From assembly GCA_947176325.1 (NCBI GenBank), contig CAMWQD010000012.1, positions 1 to 12,719 on the forward strand: a DNA stretch of 12,719 nucleotides, read 5' to 3'. The notes under the pieces were generated by a model. That model was not told the origin of the DNA, ran no database searches, and saw only the letters and a list, made by a program, of their open reading frames with translations. This document shows positions 5,885 through 12,719 of the stretch, piece after piece; position 1 is the first letter of the stretch, and every line of letters begins with the position of its first letter. The position numbers and the translations under genes were made by a program. This DNA is from an uncultured Bacteroidales bacterium. GTDB taxonomy: Bacteria > Bacteroidota > Bacteroidia > Bacteroidales > P3.

Positions 5885-7168
5885 TTAAAATTTCGCGCCT
5901 AATTTCTTCATCACGTTCCAATATCCGGGAAACGACTTGTTCACCACATCGCGTTGTTGCAGGTTCACTTTGTCGTAGGCAATGGCCAGGGCCGAGAAGG
6001 CAAGCGCCATGCGGTGGTCTCCGTAGGTGCGGATGAGTTCGTTTTCGGGATGAAGTTGAGAGGGGAATATATGCAGTTCGTTTTCTTCGGCTTCCTCGCG
6101 CAATTCCACACGGGCGCCGATGCGTTCCAATTCGTTGCGCAGGGCAAGAATGCGGTCGGTTTCCTTGTATTTGAGCCCGAAAATGCCGTAAAGACGGGCT
6201 TCGATACCCAAAGCCGCACAACATACGGCCATAGTCTGCGCCAAGTCGGGATGATGCACGAAGTCGTATTCCTTGGGGCTTCTGTCTATCTCCGCATCCG
6301 CACGTTTGGTAAGAATCACACGGTCTTCGGCAAATTCGGTCTCCACACCGAGGTCTTCGAACCAATCGGCCAAAATGCGGTCGCCCTGCACGCTTTCTTC
6401 CGTAAGGAGGGGAAGTTCGATGCGTCCCTCCTGCGAAAGCGCCAGCAACGCATATATATAGGAGGCTGCGCTCCAGTCGGACTCGATCAAGACTTTTTCG
6501 GGCGCATGGGGACGGCCGTCCACGAAGATATTGTTGCTGTCGATGAAAATCACCTCCACGCCGCAGTTGCGCATCAGTTGGGCGGTCATCTGCACATAGG
6601 GCAACGAAACCTTGGTCTCTCCTCCCATTTCTATGTGCAGACCCTGCGGAAACAAAGGCGCGGCCAGCATCAGGGCCGACACGAACTGACTGCTTTGCCC
6701 GGCATCCACACATACCCTGCCGTCACTTTCCTGAATGGCCTGGGGATTGCCGGTGATTTGCAGAGGCGGGTAGCCTTCCTCTCCCAGATAGGTGATTTCC
6801 ACGCCCATAGAACGGAGCGCATCCACAAGGGGGCCGATAGGACGCACCTTCATGCGTTCGTTGCTGGAAGTCAGCACCCAGTTTCCGGGTTTGAAAGCCA
6901 GCAAGGCTGTGAGAAACCGAATCACGGCACCGGCGTTGAAACAGTCCAGCACCACTTCGTCCTCGTCGTCCTCATCGTGATTGCGGATAACTTTCAACAG
7001 CTTCTGCATAAGGCGGGTATCATCGGAATCCGAAAGGTTCTCGATGTCGAAATCCTCTTCCGCCAAAAATTGCAGAATCAGATAACGGTTGCTGATGCTT
7101 TTCGAACTTGGCAAGGGGGCTTCGCCTTGCAGAATCCTGTGTTTGAAACTAAGCGTTATATCGTCCAT
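5885..7168 (-). CDS. aroA: EPSP synthase (3-phosphoshikimate 1-carboxyvinyltransferase)
   Basis: AroA joins phosphoenolpyruvate to shikimate 3-phosphate, the sixth shikimate-pathway step. The 427-residue protein has the key residues. Lys23 is in SSKSISNR, Arg105 in ERMKVRPI, Asp308 in HHPDLAQTMA, Lys335 and Glu336 in KYKETDR, Arg386 in TYGDHRMALAF, and Lys411 in VVNKSFPGYW. The PEP-loop motif, GNAGTAMRP in E. coli, reads FNAGAVIRF at residues 77-85. Gly80 is kept, but the threonine at E. coli position 97 is alanine, and Pro101 is Phe. An acidic run, DEDDEDE, sits at residues 65-71. The ATG lies within the end of aroB, overlapping it by 20 nt, so the two successive shikimate enzymes are probably translationally coupled. 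The gene is the fourth of the porX operon. Confidence 0.95.
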   Translation of the reverse strand: MDDITLSFKHRILQGEAPLPSSKSISNRYLILQFLAEEDFDIENLSDSDDTRLMQKLLKVIRNHDEDDEDEVVLDCFNAGAVIRFLTALLAFKPGNWVLTSSNERMKVRPIGPLVDALRSMGVEITYLGEEGYPPLQITGNPQAIQESDGRVCVDAGQSSQFVSALMLAAPLFPQGLHIEMGGETKVSLPYVQMTAQLMRNCGVEVIFIDSNNIFVDGRPHAPEKVLIESDWSAASYIYALLALSQEGRIELPLLTEESVQGDRILADWFEDLGVETEFAEDRVILTKRADAEIDRSPKEYDFVHHPDLAQTMAVCCAALGIEARLYGIFGLKYKETDRILALRNELERIGARVELREEAEENELHIFPSQLHPENELIRTYGDHRMALAFSALAIAYDKVNLQQRDVVNKSFPGYWNVMKKLGAKF

Positions 7169-8243
7169 TTTTCTTTGTATTATCGTGAAGCGTTTTTTCT
7201 ATCACAAGGGGAAAGACGGCTTTGTCGAAGACGCATTTTCCCCAATCGGAAAGCAATACGGGATAGATTTTCCGTCCCTTGTTCTTCTTGTCGTTCACCA
7301 TATAGTTGAGAAGGGCGGGAATGTCTTTTTCCGTATAGGTGAAGCTGCCGTAACGGGCGTTTATCAATCTCGCGAAACTCTCGAAGCGGGCGCGTGTGAA
7401 ACCGCATTTGCGGCAGGAAAGATACAGTTCGCACACCATGCCGTGCGCTACCGCCTCGCCGTGGCTTATGGGGTGTTTCTTGCGCAGCGCCAAGGCTTCG
7501 AAAGCGTGTCCGAAGGTATGCCCGAAGTTGAGCGTCTTGCGGATGTTTTCTTCCTTGAAATCCTGTTGTGTGATGAGCGCCTTGTTTTTTATGGCGAAGA
7601 GCAGGGCTTCGTTCAGATATTCCGGATCGGTAAAGATTTTTTCGGCGCGTTGCACGGAAAAATCCGTTCGGCAGATGCACTGCATCTTCAGGATTTCGGC
7701 CATGCCCGAGAGCATTTCCCGTGCGGGAAGCGTTTTCAGGAAAACAGGGTCGACGAAAACGGCGCGGGGACGGTTGAAGCTGCCGAGAATGTTCTTGATT
7801 TCGCCGAGGTCGACGGCGGTTTTGCCGCCGGCCGATGCATCGGCCATGGCCAACAGTGTGGTGGGGATATTGATGAAGGGAAGGCCACGCTTGAAAAGCG
7901 AGGCGGCAAAACCGCCCATATCGCACAGCACGCCGCCGCCCAAGTTTATCACCAACGTCTTGCGGTCGAGTTTGTCGTCCGCCCATTGTTTCCAGAGCGG
8001 AAGCAGGGTTTCGATGTGCTTTTGGGCTTCGGTGGCGGGCAGGAAATAGCGTTTGCACCGCCGCAACGAAGGGCAGGCACGCAACAAGACGGGAAAGATT
8101 TTTTTTGCGGCGGCTTGCTCGCACAAAACCACGCAGGTTGCATCAGGCTCGGCGGCGAGATACCTCGCCACCTCGCCTTGCAGCTGCGAAAGGCTGCCTT
8201 CCCCGGCATATATCGTGCAATCTTGATCCTTTATCGTCTTCAT
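7149..8243 (-). CDS. aroB: 3-dehydroquinate synthase
   Basis: AroB converts DAHP to 3-dehydroquinate, the second shikimate-pathway step, using NAD+ and a divalent metal. The 364-residue protein has the NAD-binding block INLGGGVLCDMGGFAAS (99-115), the PTTLLAMADASAGGKTAVD block (127-145), and the metal ligands Glu183 (GMAEILK), His242 (FGHTFGHAFE) and His261 (SHGEAVAHGM). His246, the likely catalytic histidine, is also present. Length and motif order are standard. Its ATG overlaps the tsaE TGA stop as ATGA, the usual arrangement for translational coupling. Its own stop lies 17 nt beyond the aroA start codon. It is the third gene of the porX operon. Confidence 0.96.
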   Translation of the reverse strand: MKTIKDQDCTIYAGEGSLSQLQGEVARYLAAEPDATCVVLCEQAAAKKIFPVLLRACPSLRRCKRYFLPATEAQKHIETLLPLWKQWADDKLDRKTLVINLGGGVLCDMGGFAASLFKRGLPFINIPTTLLAMADASAGGKTAVDLGEIKNILGSFNRPRAVFVDPVFLKTLPAREMLSGMAEILKMQCICRTDFSVQRAEKIFTDPEYLNEALLFAIKNKALITQQDFKEENIRKTLNFGHTFGHAFEALALRKKHPISHGEAVAHGMVCELYLSCRKCGFTRARFESFARLINARYGSFTYTEKDIPALLNYMVNDKKNKGRKIYPVLLSDWGKCVFDKAVFPLVIEKTLHDNTKKNGRYNA

Positions 8244-8674
8244 TTTACCAAATGTGCGTGAATATGACGGGTTCCGTCCTCGTCCGGTTCTATCTCCACC
8301 TTCACAAAACGTTCAGGAAAAATGCTTTCCACAATTTCCGACCATTCCAAAAAACAATAGCATCCGCTTTCCAGATATTCGTCGGTGCCTATGTCCAAAG
8401 CCTCTTCCGCGTTTTTAAGACGATAGAAATCAAAATGATAAATAGGCCCGAAATCGGACTTGTATTCATTGACGAGCGAAAAGGTAGGGCTCACCACCCT
8501 GTCTTTCACTCCTAAGCATTGACAAAGCGATTGAATGAAAGTGGTTTTTCCCGCCCCCATAGGAGCGAAAAAGGCAAAGACACGCTCCTCCGGGAATTTT
8601 TCCAGAAGGAGCCGCGCAGACGGGGGCAGGTCTTCGGGTGTGGGCGCAAGTAAACTGCAAGTATCTGTGTCCAT
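8240..8674 (-). CDS. tsaE: TsaE, ATPase of tRNA t6A biosynthesis
   Basis: TsaE (YjeE) is the small P-loop ATPase that drives turnover of the TsaB-TsaD complex, which makes N6-threonylcarbamoyladenosine at position 37 of ANN-decoding tRNAs. The 144-residue product has the P-loop FAPMGAGKTTF (residues 36-46), VVSPTFSLVNEY (60-71), YHFDFYRL (79-86) and FLEWSE (108-113), all family motifs. The first glycine of the P-loop, usually G-x-x-G-A-G-K-T, is alanine (Ala37). I chose ATG 8674, which lies 1 nt past the porX stop (TAACATG). The start at 8698 would overlap porX by 23 nt and add eight non-conserved residues. The TGA stop overlaps the aroB ATG by 4 nt (ATGA). tsaB and tsaD are not in the window. 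Confidence 0.94.
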   Translation of the reverse strand: MDTDTCSLLAPTPEDLPPSARLLLEKFPEERVFAFFAPMGAGKTTFIQSLCQCLGVKDRVVSPTFSLVNEYKSDFGPIYHFDFYRLKNAEEALDIGTDEYLESGCYCFLEWSEIVESIFPERFVKVEIEPDEDGTRHIHAHLVK

Positions 8675-8675
8675 G

Positions 8676-10229
8676 TTATTTGGGTTGCAATACAGCATAG
8701 GGCACCATCATCTCCTCCATCGAAATGCCTCCGTGTTGGACGGTGTTTTTATAGTATGCCACGTATTGGTTGTAGTTGTTCGGGTATACAAAGAAATCAT
8801 TTTGTTTGCAAAAAACAAAAGAAGAGGAAAGATTTGTCTTGGGCAGGAAGATTTCTTCGGGATTGCGTACCTCAAACACTTCCTTTGCATTATAGTCCAA
8901 AATCCGCCCCGATTTATAGCGGAGATTGGGGCTGGTCTCGCGGTCGCCCTTTATTCGCACAGGGTCGGAAATGCGAATGGAGCCGTGGTCGGTGGTGATG
9001 ACTACCGTGGCTTTCTCGCCCGCCAGATTCCGTATCAAGTCCAAAAGCGGCGAATGTTCGAACCAAGACCCCACCAACGAGCGGTAGGCCGCGTCGTCGT
9101 AGGCCATTTCGCGCAGGAGCTCCACCTCGGTGCTGGCATGCGAGAACATATCCACAAAGTTGTAGATGATGACGTTGAGCGGAGTTTTCAGCATCTTGGG
9201 CAGGTAGTCGAGAATCTTGGTGCCGTAGGACTGGTTCAGCACCTTATAGTAGTTGAAAGGAATGTTCTTGCCGTGACGCTTGAGATATTCCTCCAACAAT
9301 TCCTTTTCAAACTGATTCTTGTATTCGTCCGAGTCTTCGCCCACCCAATACTGCGGATATTTCCGCATGATTTCCAAGGGCATCAGGCCCGCAAAGAGAC
9401 TGTTGCGCGCATATTGGGTCACCGAAGGCAGGATAGCCATATAGGTTTCTTCGCTCAACGTCTTGAGATAGGGCTGCATCTTTTGCTGAAGCACCCGCCA
9501 GTGGTCGTAGCGGAGATTGTCTATAAGGATAAAGAATACAGGGTTTTCGGCATCGAGAAGGGGAAAAAGTTTCTTTTGCAGAAGAAAGTGCGACATCTCG
9601 AAATCGTTGTCCGACCCTTTTTTCAGAAAGTCGCGGTAGTTCTGTTCCACGAATTTCCCGAAAAGCAGATTGGCTTCATCGCGCTGACTTTGCAGGGTTT
9701 CGCGTATGCTTCCGTCGTCGCTTGCGCTCAGTTCCATTTCCCAAAACACCAGCTTCCGATAGATGTTTTCCCATTCCTTATACGAAAGGTGCGGGGAAAG
9801 GCTTGCACTGATTTCGCGAAATTCCTGTTGGTAGGCCGAAGTGGATTTTTCGTTTTCCAAGCGTTTGGATTCCAAGAGCTTCTTAATGGAAAGCAAAATT
9901 TGGCCGGGGTTGACGGGTTTGAGCAGATAGTCGGAGATTTTGGAACCTATGGCCTCGTCCATAATCCGCTCCTCTTCGCTTTTTGTCACCATTACCACGG
10001 GCAGGGTAGGAAAGGCCTCCTTGATTTTGGAAAGCGTTTCCATGCCCGAAAGTCCCGGCATCTGTTCGTCCAAGAACACAATATCGGCAGGCTGTTTCTG
10101 CAAGGTTTCCACGGCATCCACCCCGTTGTTGAGGGTGAATACTTCGTAGCCTTTGGCTTGCAGAAACATAACGTGAGGTTTGAGCAAATCGATTTCATCA
10201 TCGATCCAAAGAACACGTATGTCGGTCAT
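8676..10229 (-). CDS. porX: PorX, T9SS response regulator with PglZ phosphatase domain
   Basis: PorX is the response regulator that controls type IX secretion in Porphyromonas and relatives, acting with the histidine kinase PorY and the sigma factor SigP. The 517-residue protein matches the family length. The receiver domain (1-120) has the acidic pair Asp10-Asp11, the phospho-acceptor Asp54 (FLDEQMPG), Thr82 and Lys104 (LLKPVNP). A helical linker follows. The PglZ alkaline-phosphatase-like domain (about 210-517) has LIDNLRYDHW (Asp237), LPSVTQYARN with the nucleophile Thr271, NFVDMFSHA (Asp360, His364), TTDHGS (Asp414, His415) and VQHGGIS (His499). Thr271 matches the catalytic threonine number I recall for P. 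gingivalis PorX. There is no DNA-binding domain. tsaE starts 1 nt after the stop, so porX heads a five-gene unit. A good -7 box (TATCTTTG) lies 20 nt upstream of the ATG. Confidence 0.95.
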   Translation of the reverse strand: MTDIRVLWIDDEIDLLKPHVMFLQAKGYEVFTLNNGVDAVETLQKQPADIVFLDEQMPGLSGMETLSKIKEAFPTLPVVMVTKSEEERIMDEAIGSKISDYLLKPVNPGQILLSIKKLLESKRLENEKSTSAYQQEFREISASLSPHLSYKEWENIYRKLVFWEMELSASDDGSIRETLQSQRDEANLLFGKFVEQNYRDFLKKGSDNDFEMSHFLLQKKLFPLLDAENPVFFILIDNLRYDHWRVLQQKMQPYLKTLSEETYMAILPSVTQYARNSLFAGLMPLEIMRKYPQYWVGEDSDEYKNQFEKELLEEYLKRHGKNIPFNYYKVLNQSYGTKILDYLPKMLKTPLNVIIYNFVDMFSHASTEVELLREMAYDDAAYRSLVGSWFEHSPLLDLIRNLAGEKATVVITTDHGSIRISDPVRIKGDRETSPNLRYKSGRILDYNAKEVFEVRNPEEIFLPKTNLSSSFVFCKQNDFFVYPNNYNQYVAYYKNTVQHGGISMEEMMVPYAVLQPK

Positions 10230-10248
10230 AGGTGATATTTTTATTGGT

Positions 10249-10280
10249 CAAAGATACGATAAGCCGAGCGACAAAATCAA
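10249..10280 (-). promoter_or_regulatory. Promoter of the porX operon
   Basis: The complement of 10249-10256 reads TATCTTTG, an exact -7 box, 19 nt from the porX ATG. A TTG (complement of 10278-10280) lies 21 nt further upstream as a possible -33 element, and a TTTTG (complement of 10272-10276) lies nearby. The predicted leader is only about 12 nt, typical of strong short-leader promoters in this phylum. Confidence 0.6.
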
Positions 10281-10337
10281 GTTTACTTGTTTTGTCCGAG
10301 GCGGAGTATCTTCGATAATTATCCAAAGATACGATAA
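10249..10337. repeat. 14-nt direct repeat and GATAA/TTATC half-sites between porX and the amidase gene
   Basis: CAAAGATACGATAA occurs exactly at 10249-10262 and 10324-10337. Each copy contains a minus-strand -7 box. GATAA or TTATC occurs five times in 90 bp (10258-10262, 10314-10318, 10319-10323, 10333-10337 and 10343-10347). The second and third form the perfect palindrome GATAATTATC (10314-10323), flanked by the inverted arms GTATCTT (10306-10312) and AAGATAC (10326-10332). This could be an operator region serving both divergent genes, or duplicated promoter sequence. Confidence 0.5.
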
Positions 10338-10351
10338 ATTCGTTATCTTCG
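10307..10351 (+). promoter_or_regulatory. Weak candidate promoters of the amidase-mlaD unit
   Basis: TATCTTCG occurs at 10307-10314 and again at 10344-10351 on the plus strand. Each differs by one base from the TAnnTTTG -7 box. The downstream copy would give a leader of about 60 nt before the ATG at 10421, the upstream copy about 100 nt. Neither has a convincing -33 TTTG at the right distance, so which one is used cannot be told from sequence. Confidence 0.35.
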
Positions 10352-10420
10352 CGTCCGCGCACAAGTGTAGTCTTGGTGCGGAGGTGTGTGGAGGAGGAAA
10401 ATTTCGTAAAAAAGAGCGTA

Positions 10421-11671
10421 ATGACAGACAGGATGAAACAATTTTGCCGGTGGTTGCTGTGCGTGGGAGTGGTTTTCTCTTTCTACGCCGGCAGGTCTTT
10501 TGCCTACGGGCAGATTTCCGACAAAGTGGACGTGTTGGTGATTGACCCCGGGCACGGCGGCAAGGACGCAGGCTGTGTGGGCAAGACGGCACGCGAAAAA
10601 GACGTGGCTTTGGCGGTGGCCAAGAAATTCGGGGCGTTGGTGAAGGAGAAATACCCCGATGTCACCGTGGTCTACACCCGTAGCGACGACCGTTTCATCG
10701 AATTGTGGAAACGGGGACAGATAGCCAACGACAACCATGCCGACCTCTTTGTTTCCATTCACTGCAATGCCGCCAAAAGCCCTTCGGCGCGGGGTGTGGA
10801 AACGTGGATTCGGGGTTCGCAGAAAAACGATGCCAATCTTATGGAGGTGCAACGCGAAAACGCGGTTGTTCTGCAAGAACAGAATCACGAACAAAACTAC
10901 AGTCAATCGTGGATGGACGTGGTTTCGGCCACGGTGCAGCAAGATGCGGGTTTCGAAAACAGCGTCTATTTTTCGCAAGAGTTGCAGAAAGCCTATGGCG
11001 GAAAGATTCCTTCCTCGCCCAACAGAGGCATCAAGCAAGGCCCTTTCTATGTTCTATGGAAGTCGGCCCGTCCGTCGGTGCTTACCGAAATCGGTTTTTT
11101 GAGCAATCCGGAAGAAGAAAAATTCTTGAGTTCGGAAAAGGGGCAGTTGATTGTGGCGCAAAGCCTTCTGACGGCTTTCGGGAAATACAAACAACGTATC
11201 GACAGTCGTTTGGGTGACGCCAAATCCACCCCGGAAGAAGAATTTTTGCCTTCTCCGCATCAGGTGCTTTCACAGAATTCCGCACCGGCTCCCGCACAGA
11301 AGCCTATGGAACAGCCGGCTCCGAAAGCGCCGGCTCCAACTCCGGTGCAGGAACAGGCTCCGACCCCGACCCCACAGGCTTCACAAGCTCCTGTCATCAC
11401 CTACAAAGTACAGATTGCCGCATCGGGCAACAAGTTGGAATTGAAAGCCTATAATTTCAAAGGATTGAACGATTTGAGCCTCGGCTACGATACATCGCGT
11501 CAACTCTATAAATACTACTACGGAAACACGTCTTCCTACGAACAAGTGCAGAAACTTGTGGAAGAAGCCAAACGGGCAGGCTATGAAAACGCCTTTGTGG
11601 CGGCTTTTGAAAACGATGTGAATATTCCCGTGCAGGAGGCTTTAGGCAAGCAGGAAGTTTCCGGCAAATAA
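10421..11671 (+). CDS. N-acetylmuramoyl-L-alanine amidase (AmiC type) with SPOR domain
   Basis: This exported zinc amidase cleaves the bond between N-acetylmuramic acid and L-Ala in peptidoglycan and normally acts in daughter-cell separation. The 416-residue protein has a signal peptide (about 1-29), then an Amidase_3 domain (36-255). Zinc ligands are His45 (IDPGHGGKDAG), Glu59 (REKDVAL) and His114 (VSIHCNA), with catalytic Glu223 (LTEIGFLSNPEE). A Pro/Ala/Gln-rich linker (about 286-324) leads to a SPOR-like domain (326-400: YKVQIAAS to NAFVAAFE). SPOR domains bind denuded septal glycan, so the protein probably localises to the division site. A start at 10433 (MKQFCRW) is possible. The TTG at 10373 would add 16 residues before the signal peptide and is rejected. 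A GGAGGAGG run at 10389-10396 is too far from the ATG to be its ribosome site. The mlaD-like gene follows after 10 nt. Confidence 0.94.
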   Translation: MTDRMKQFCRWLLCVGVVFSFYAGRSFAYGQISDKVDVLVIDPGHGGKDAGCVGKTAREKDVALAVAKKFGALVKEKYPDVTVVYTRSDDRFIELWKRGQIANDNHADLFVSIHCNAAKSPSARGVETWIRGSQKNDANLMEVQRENAVVLQEQNHEQNYSQSWMDVVSATVQQDAGFENSVYFSQELQKAYGGKIPSSPNRGIKQGPFYVLWKSARPSVLTEIGFLSNPEEEKFLSSEKGQLIVAQSLLTAFGKYKQRIDSRLGDAKSTPEEEFLPSPHQVLSQNSAPAPAQKPMEQPAPKAPAPTPVQEQAPTPTPQASQAPVITYKVQIAASGNKLELKAYNFKGLNDLSLGYDTSRQLYKYYYGNTSSYEQVQKLVEEAKRAGYENAFVAAFENDVNIPVQEALGKQEVSGK

Positions 11672-11681
11672 ATCCAACATC

Positions 11682-12626
11682 ATGTCCAACGCAAGCAATA
11701 TCAAGATTTCGAAAGAGTGGAAAGTGGGCATTGTCTCGATAGTCATTGTCCTGCTTTTTGTGTGGGTGGGTTTCTTCTTGGCGGGACGCAACCTGTTTAC
11801 GAGCGAAAACACCTATTACGCCGTTTTCGAGAACACAGGCGGTGTCAATATCGCTTCGCCCGTTATGGTGAACGGCAAGAAAGTGGGGCGTGTGAGCACC
11901 CTCGATTTCGTTTCGGACACCGACTACCGCATCAAGATGGGCATCGGCATCAAGAAAAAATACAAGATACCCAAAGGTTCGGTGGCTTCGGTGGAATCCA
12001 TGGGGCTTATGAGCGGTTCGGGCGTGGTGCTTTATTTGGGGAATGAAACGGAAATGTTGCCTTCGGGCGAATGGTTGGAAGGCCAGCAGAAACCCGATTT
12101 ATTGGAAAGCCTGAGCCCGCTGAAAGACAGATTGGAAAGCATCCTCATCTCGGTAGACTCGGTAATGGGCAACATAAACAAGATTATGGGCGGTCAGACG
12201 GTGGAGGATTTGAGTTTTACGATTTCCTCGCTCAAGGCATCCATGGAAAATCTCTCGCAACTCACCGACCATGCCAACGAGATGTTGGCCAGCAACAAAG
12301 GCAAGGTGGGAGGCATTGTCGATAATCTGAACAAGGTGGCCCGCAATATGGAAAAGGTGAGCGATACCTTGGCGAATGCCGAACTCGGAGCCACTATCGC
12401 ATCGCTGCATCAAACGCTTTTTTCGTTGCAGAGCGTGATGAACAAGGTGGAGGCGGGCGAAGGCAATTTGGGACAGTTGCTGCATAACGACACGCTCTAT
12501 CAAAATCTGGAGAATTCCTCGCGCCAGCTTGAATTGCTCCTGCAGGATTTTCGCGAGCACCCCGACCGCTATATTCACATCTCGGTGTTTGGTAATAATA
12601 AGAAAAATAGAGAAAAGAAAAAATAA
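11682..12626 (+). CDS. MlaD-like MCE-domain protein
   Basis: The 314-residue protein has a short cytoplasmic N terminus, one membrane helix (about residues 15-35, VGIVSIVIVLLFVWVGFFLAG) and an MCE domain (about 42-120, from YYAVFENTGGVNIASPVMVNG through VASVESMGLMSGSGVVLYLG). A long helical C-terminal half (about 125-305) follows, with a very basic end (NNKKNREKKK). MCE proteins form hexameric rings or tubes that carry phospholipids between inner and outer membrane, with an MlaE permease and MlaF ATPase. At 314 residues it is far longer than E. coli MlaD (183). The extra helices suggest a needle-like extension, as in PqiB or YebT, though with a single MCE domain. No mlaE or mlaF gene is in the window. 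It starts 10 nt after the amidase stop and is probably co-transcribed with it. Confidence 0.9.
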   Translation: MSNASNIKISKEWKVGIVSIVIVLLFVWVGFFLAGRNLFTSENTYYAVFENTGGVNIASPVMVNGKKVGRVSTLDFVSDTDYRIKMGIGIKKKYKIPKGSVASVESMGLMSGSGVVLYLGNETEMLPSGEWLEGQQKPDLLESLSPLKDRLESILISVDSVMGNINKIMGGQTVEDLSFTISSLKASMENLSQLTDHANEMLASNKGKVGGIVDNLNKVARNMEKVSDTLANAELGATIASLHQTLFSLQSVMNKVEAGEGNLGQLLHNDTLYQNLENSSRQLELLLQDFREHPDRYIHISVFGNNKKNREKKK

Positions 12627-12632
12627 CTTGAT

Positions 12633-12719
12633 ATGACAACCGAAGAATTTAAAAAAGCTTTGGTGGAGGGCATCCCCGATGTGCTGCCCCAGCCGAGAGC
12701 CTACGACAAGACGGTGAAC
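12633..12719 (+). CDS. hutU: Probable urocanate hydratase, first 29 codons
   Basis: The reading frame starts at the ATG 6 nt after the mlaD stop and stays open to the window edge. It begins MTTEEFKKALVEGIPDVLPQ and continues with PRAYDKTVN. The pattern EFK-x(5)-GIP-x-x-LP-x-P-x-x-YD-x-x-VN resembles, from memory, the start of Bacteroidota urocanate hydratases, which continue with HAPKR. This enzyme converts urocanate to imidazolonepropionate in histidine breakdown. Only 29 residues are visible, so the call rests on N-terminal wording alone. No Shine-Dalgarno is seen, only the A-rich end of mlaD. The short gap suggests possible read-through from the amidase-mlaD unit, but a separate promoter cannot be excluded. 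Confidence 0.6.
   Translation, partial: MTTEEFKKALVEGIPDVLPQPRAYDKTVN

Noticed and set aside
10324..10331. Second minus-strand TATCTTTG box as a tandem porX promoter
   Set aside because: No TTG or TTTG lies at about 19-21 nt upstream. It is listed as part of the repeat rather than as a promoter.
1..12719. Mobile elements, CRISPR arrays, tRNA or rRNA genes, and restriction or phage-defence genes
   Set aside because: None seen. PglZ domains also occur in BREX phage defence, but here the PglZ domain is fused to a receiver in the PorX arrangement, with no BREX genes nearby.

Overview
The window is chromosomal DNA from a member of the Bacteroidota, most likely Bacteroidales. Three things point there. 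There are two type IX secretion system (T9SS) proteins, a PorP/SprF-family barrel and the regulator PorX. Several intergenic regions carry the TAnnTTTG -7 promoter box that is typical of the phylum. Protein wording in GreA, HIT, QueA and AroB is also of Bacteroidota type. The species cannot be named. The DNA is gene-dense, with no mobile element, tRNA, rRNA or CRISPR visible and no non-coding stretch over about 200 bases.

Layout. (1) Positions 1-1510, minus strand: a lipoprotein with a degenerate Rieske-like fold, then an exported protein of unknown function, then the 5' part of a PorP/SprF-family gene cut by the window edge. (2) Positions 1511-1656: a compact divergent regulatory region. It holds back-to-back -7 boxes and a terminator-like hairpin in the greA leader. 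(3) Positions 1657-2533, plus strand: greA and a HIT-family hydrolase. (4) Positions 2549-4232, minus strand: queA then ruvC, convergent with the HIT gene. The likely terminator of the greA-HIT transcript lies inside the ruvC coding sequence. (5) Positions 4282-10229, minus strand: five tightly packed genes read in the order porX, tsaE, aroB, aroA, 5'-nucleotidase, with junctions of +1, -4, -20 and +13 nt. (6) Positions 10230-10420: a divergent intergenic region rich in GATAA/TTATC half-sites, with a 14-nt direct repeat. (7) Positions 10421-12719, plus strand: a cell-wall amidase with a SPOR domain, an MlaD-like MCE protein, and the first 29 codons of a probable urocanate hydratase gene.

Functionally, most genes are housekeeping: transcript rescue (GreA), queuosine and t6A tRNA modification (QueA, TsaE), recombination (RuvC), the shikimate pathway (AroB, AroA), periplasmic nucleotide salvage, septal peptidoglycan splitting and lipid trafficking. 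The T9SS thread (PorP-like protein and PorX) is the phylum-specific part. I found no clearly new multi-gene system. The observations most worth checking are the terminator-like hairpin in the greA leader, the terminator embedded in ruvC, the placement of PorX at the head of a housekeeping operon, the repeat-rich porX/amidase spacer, and the Rieske-like lipoprotein that lacks the iron-binding histidines.
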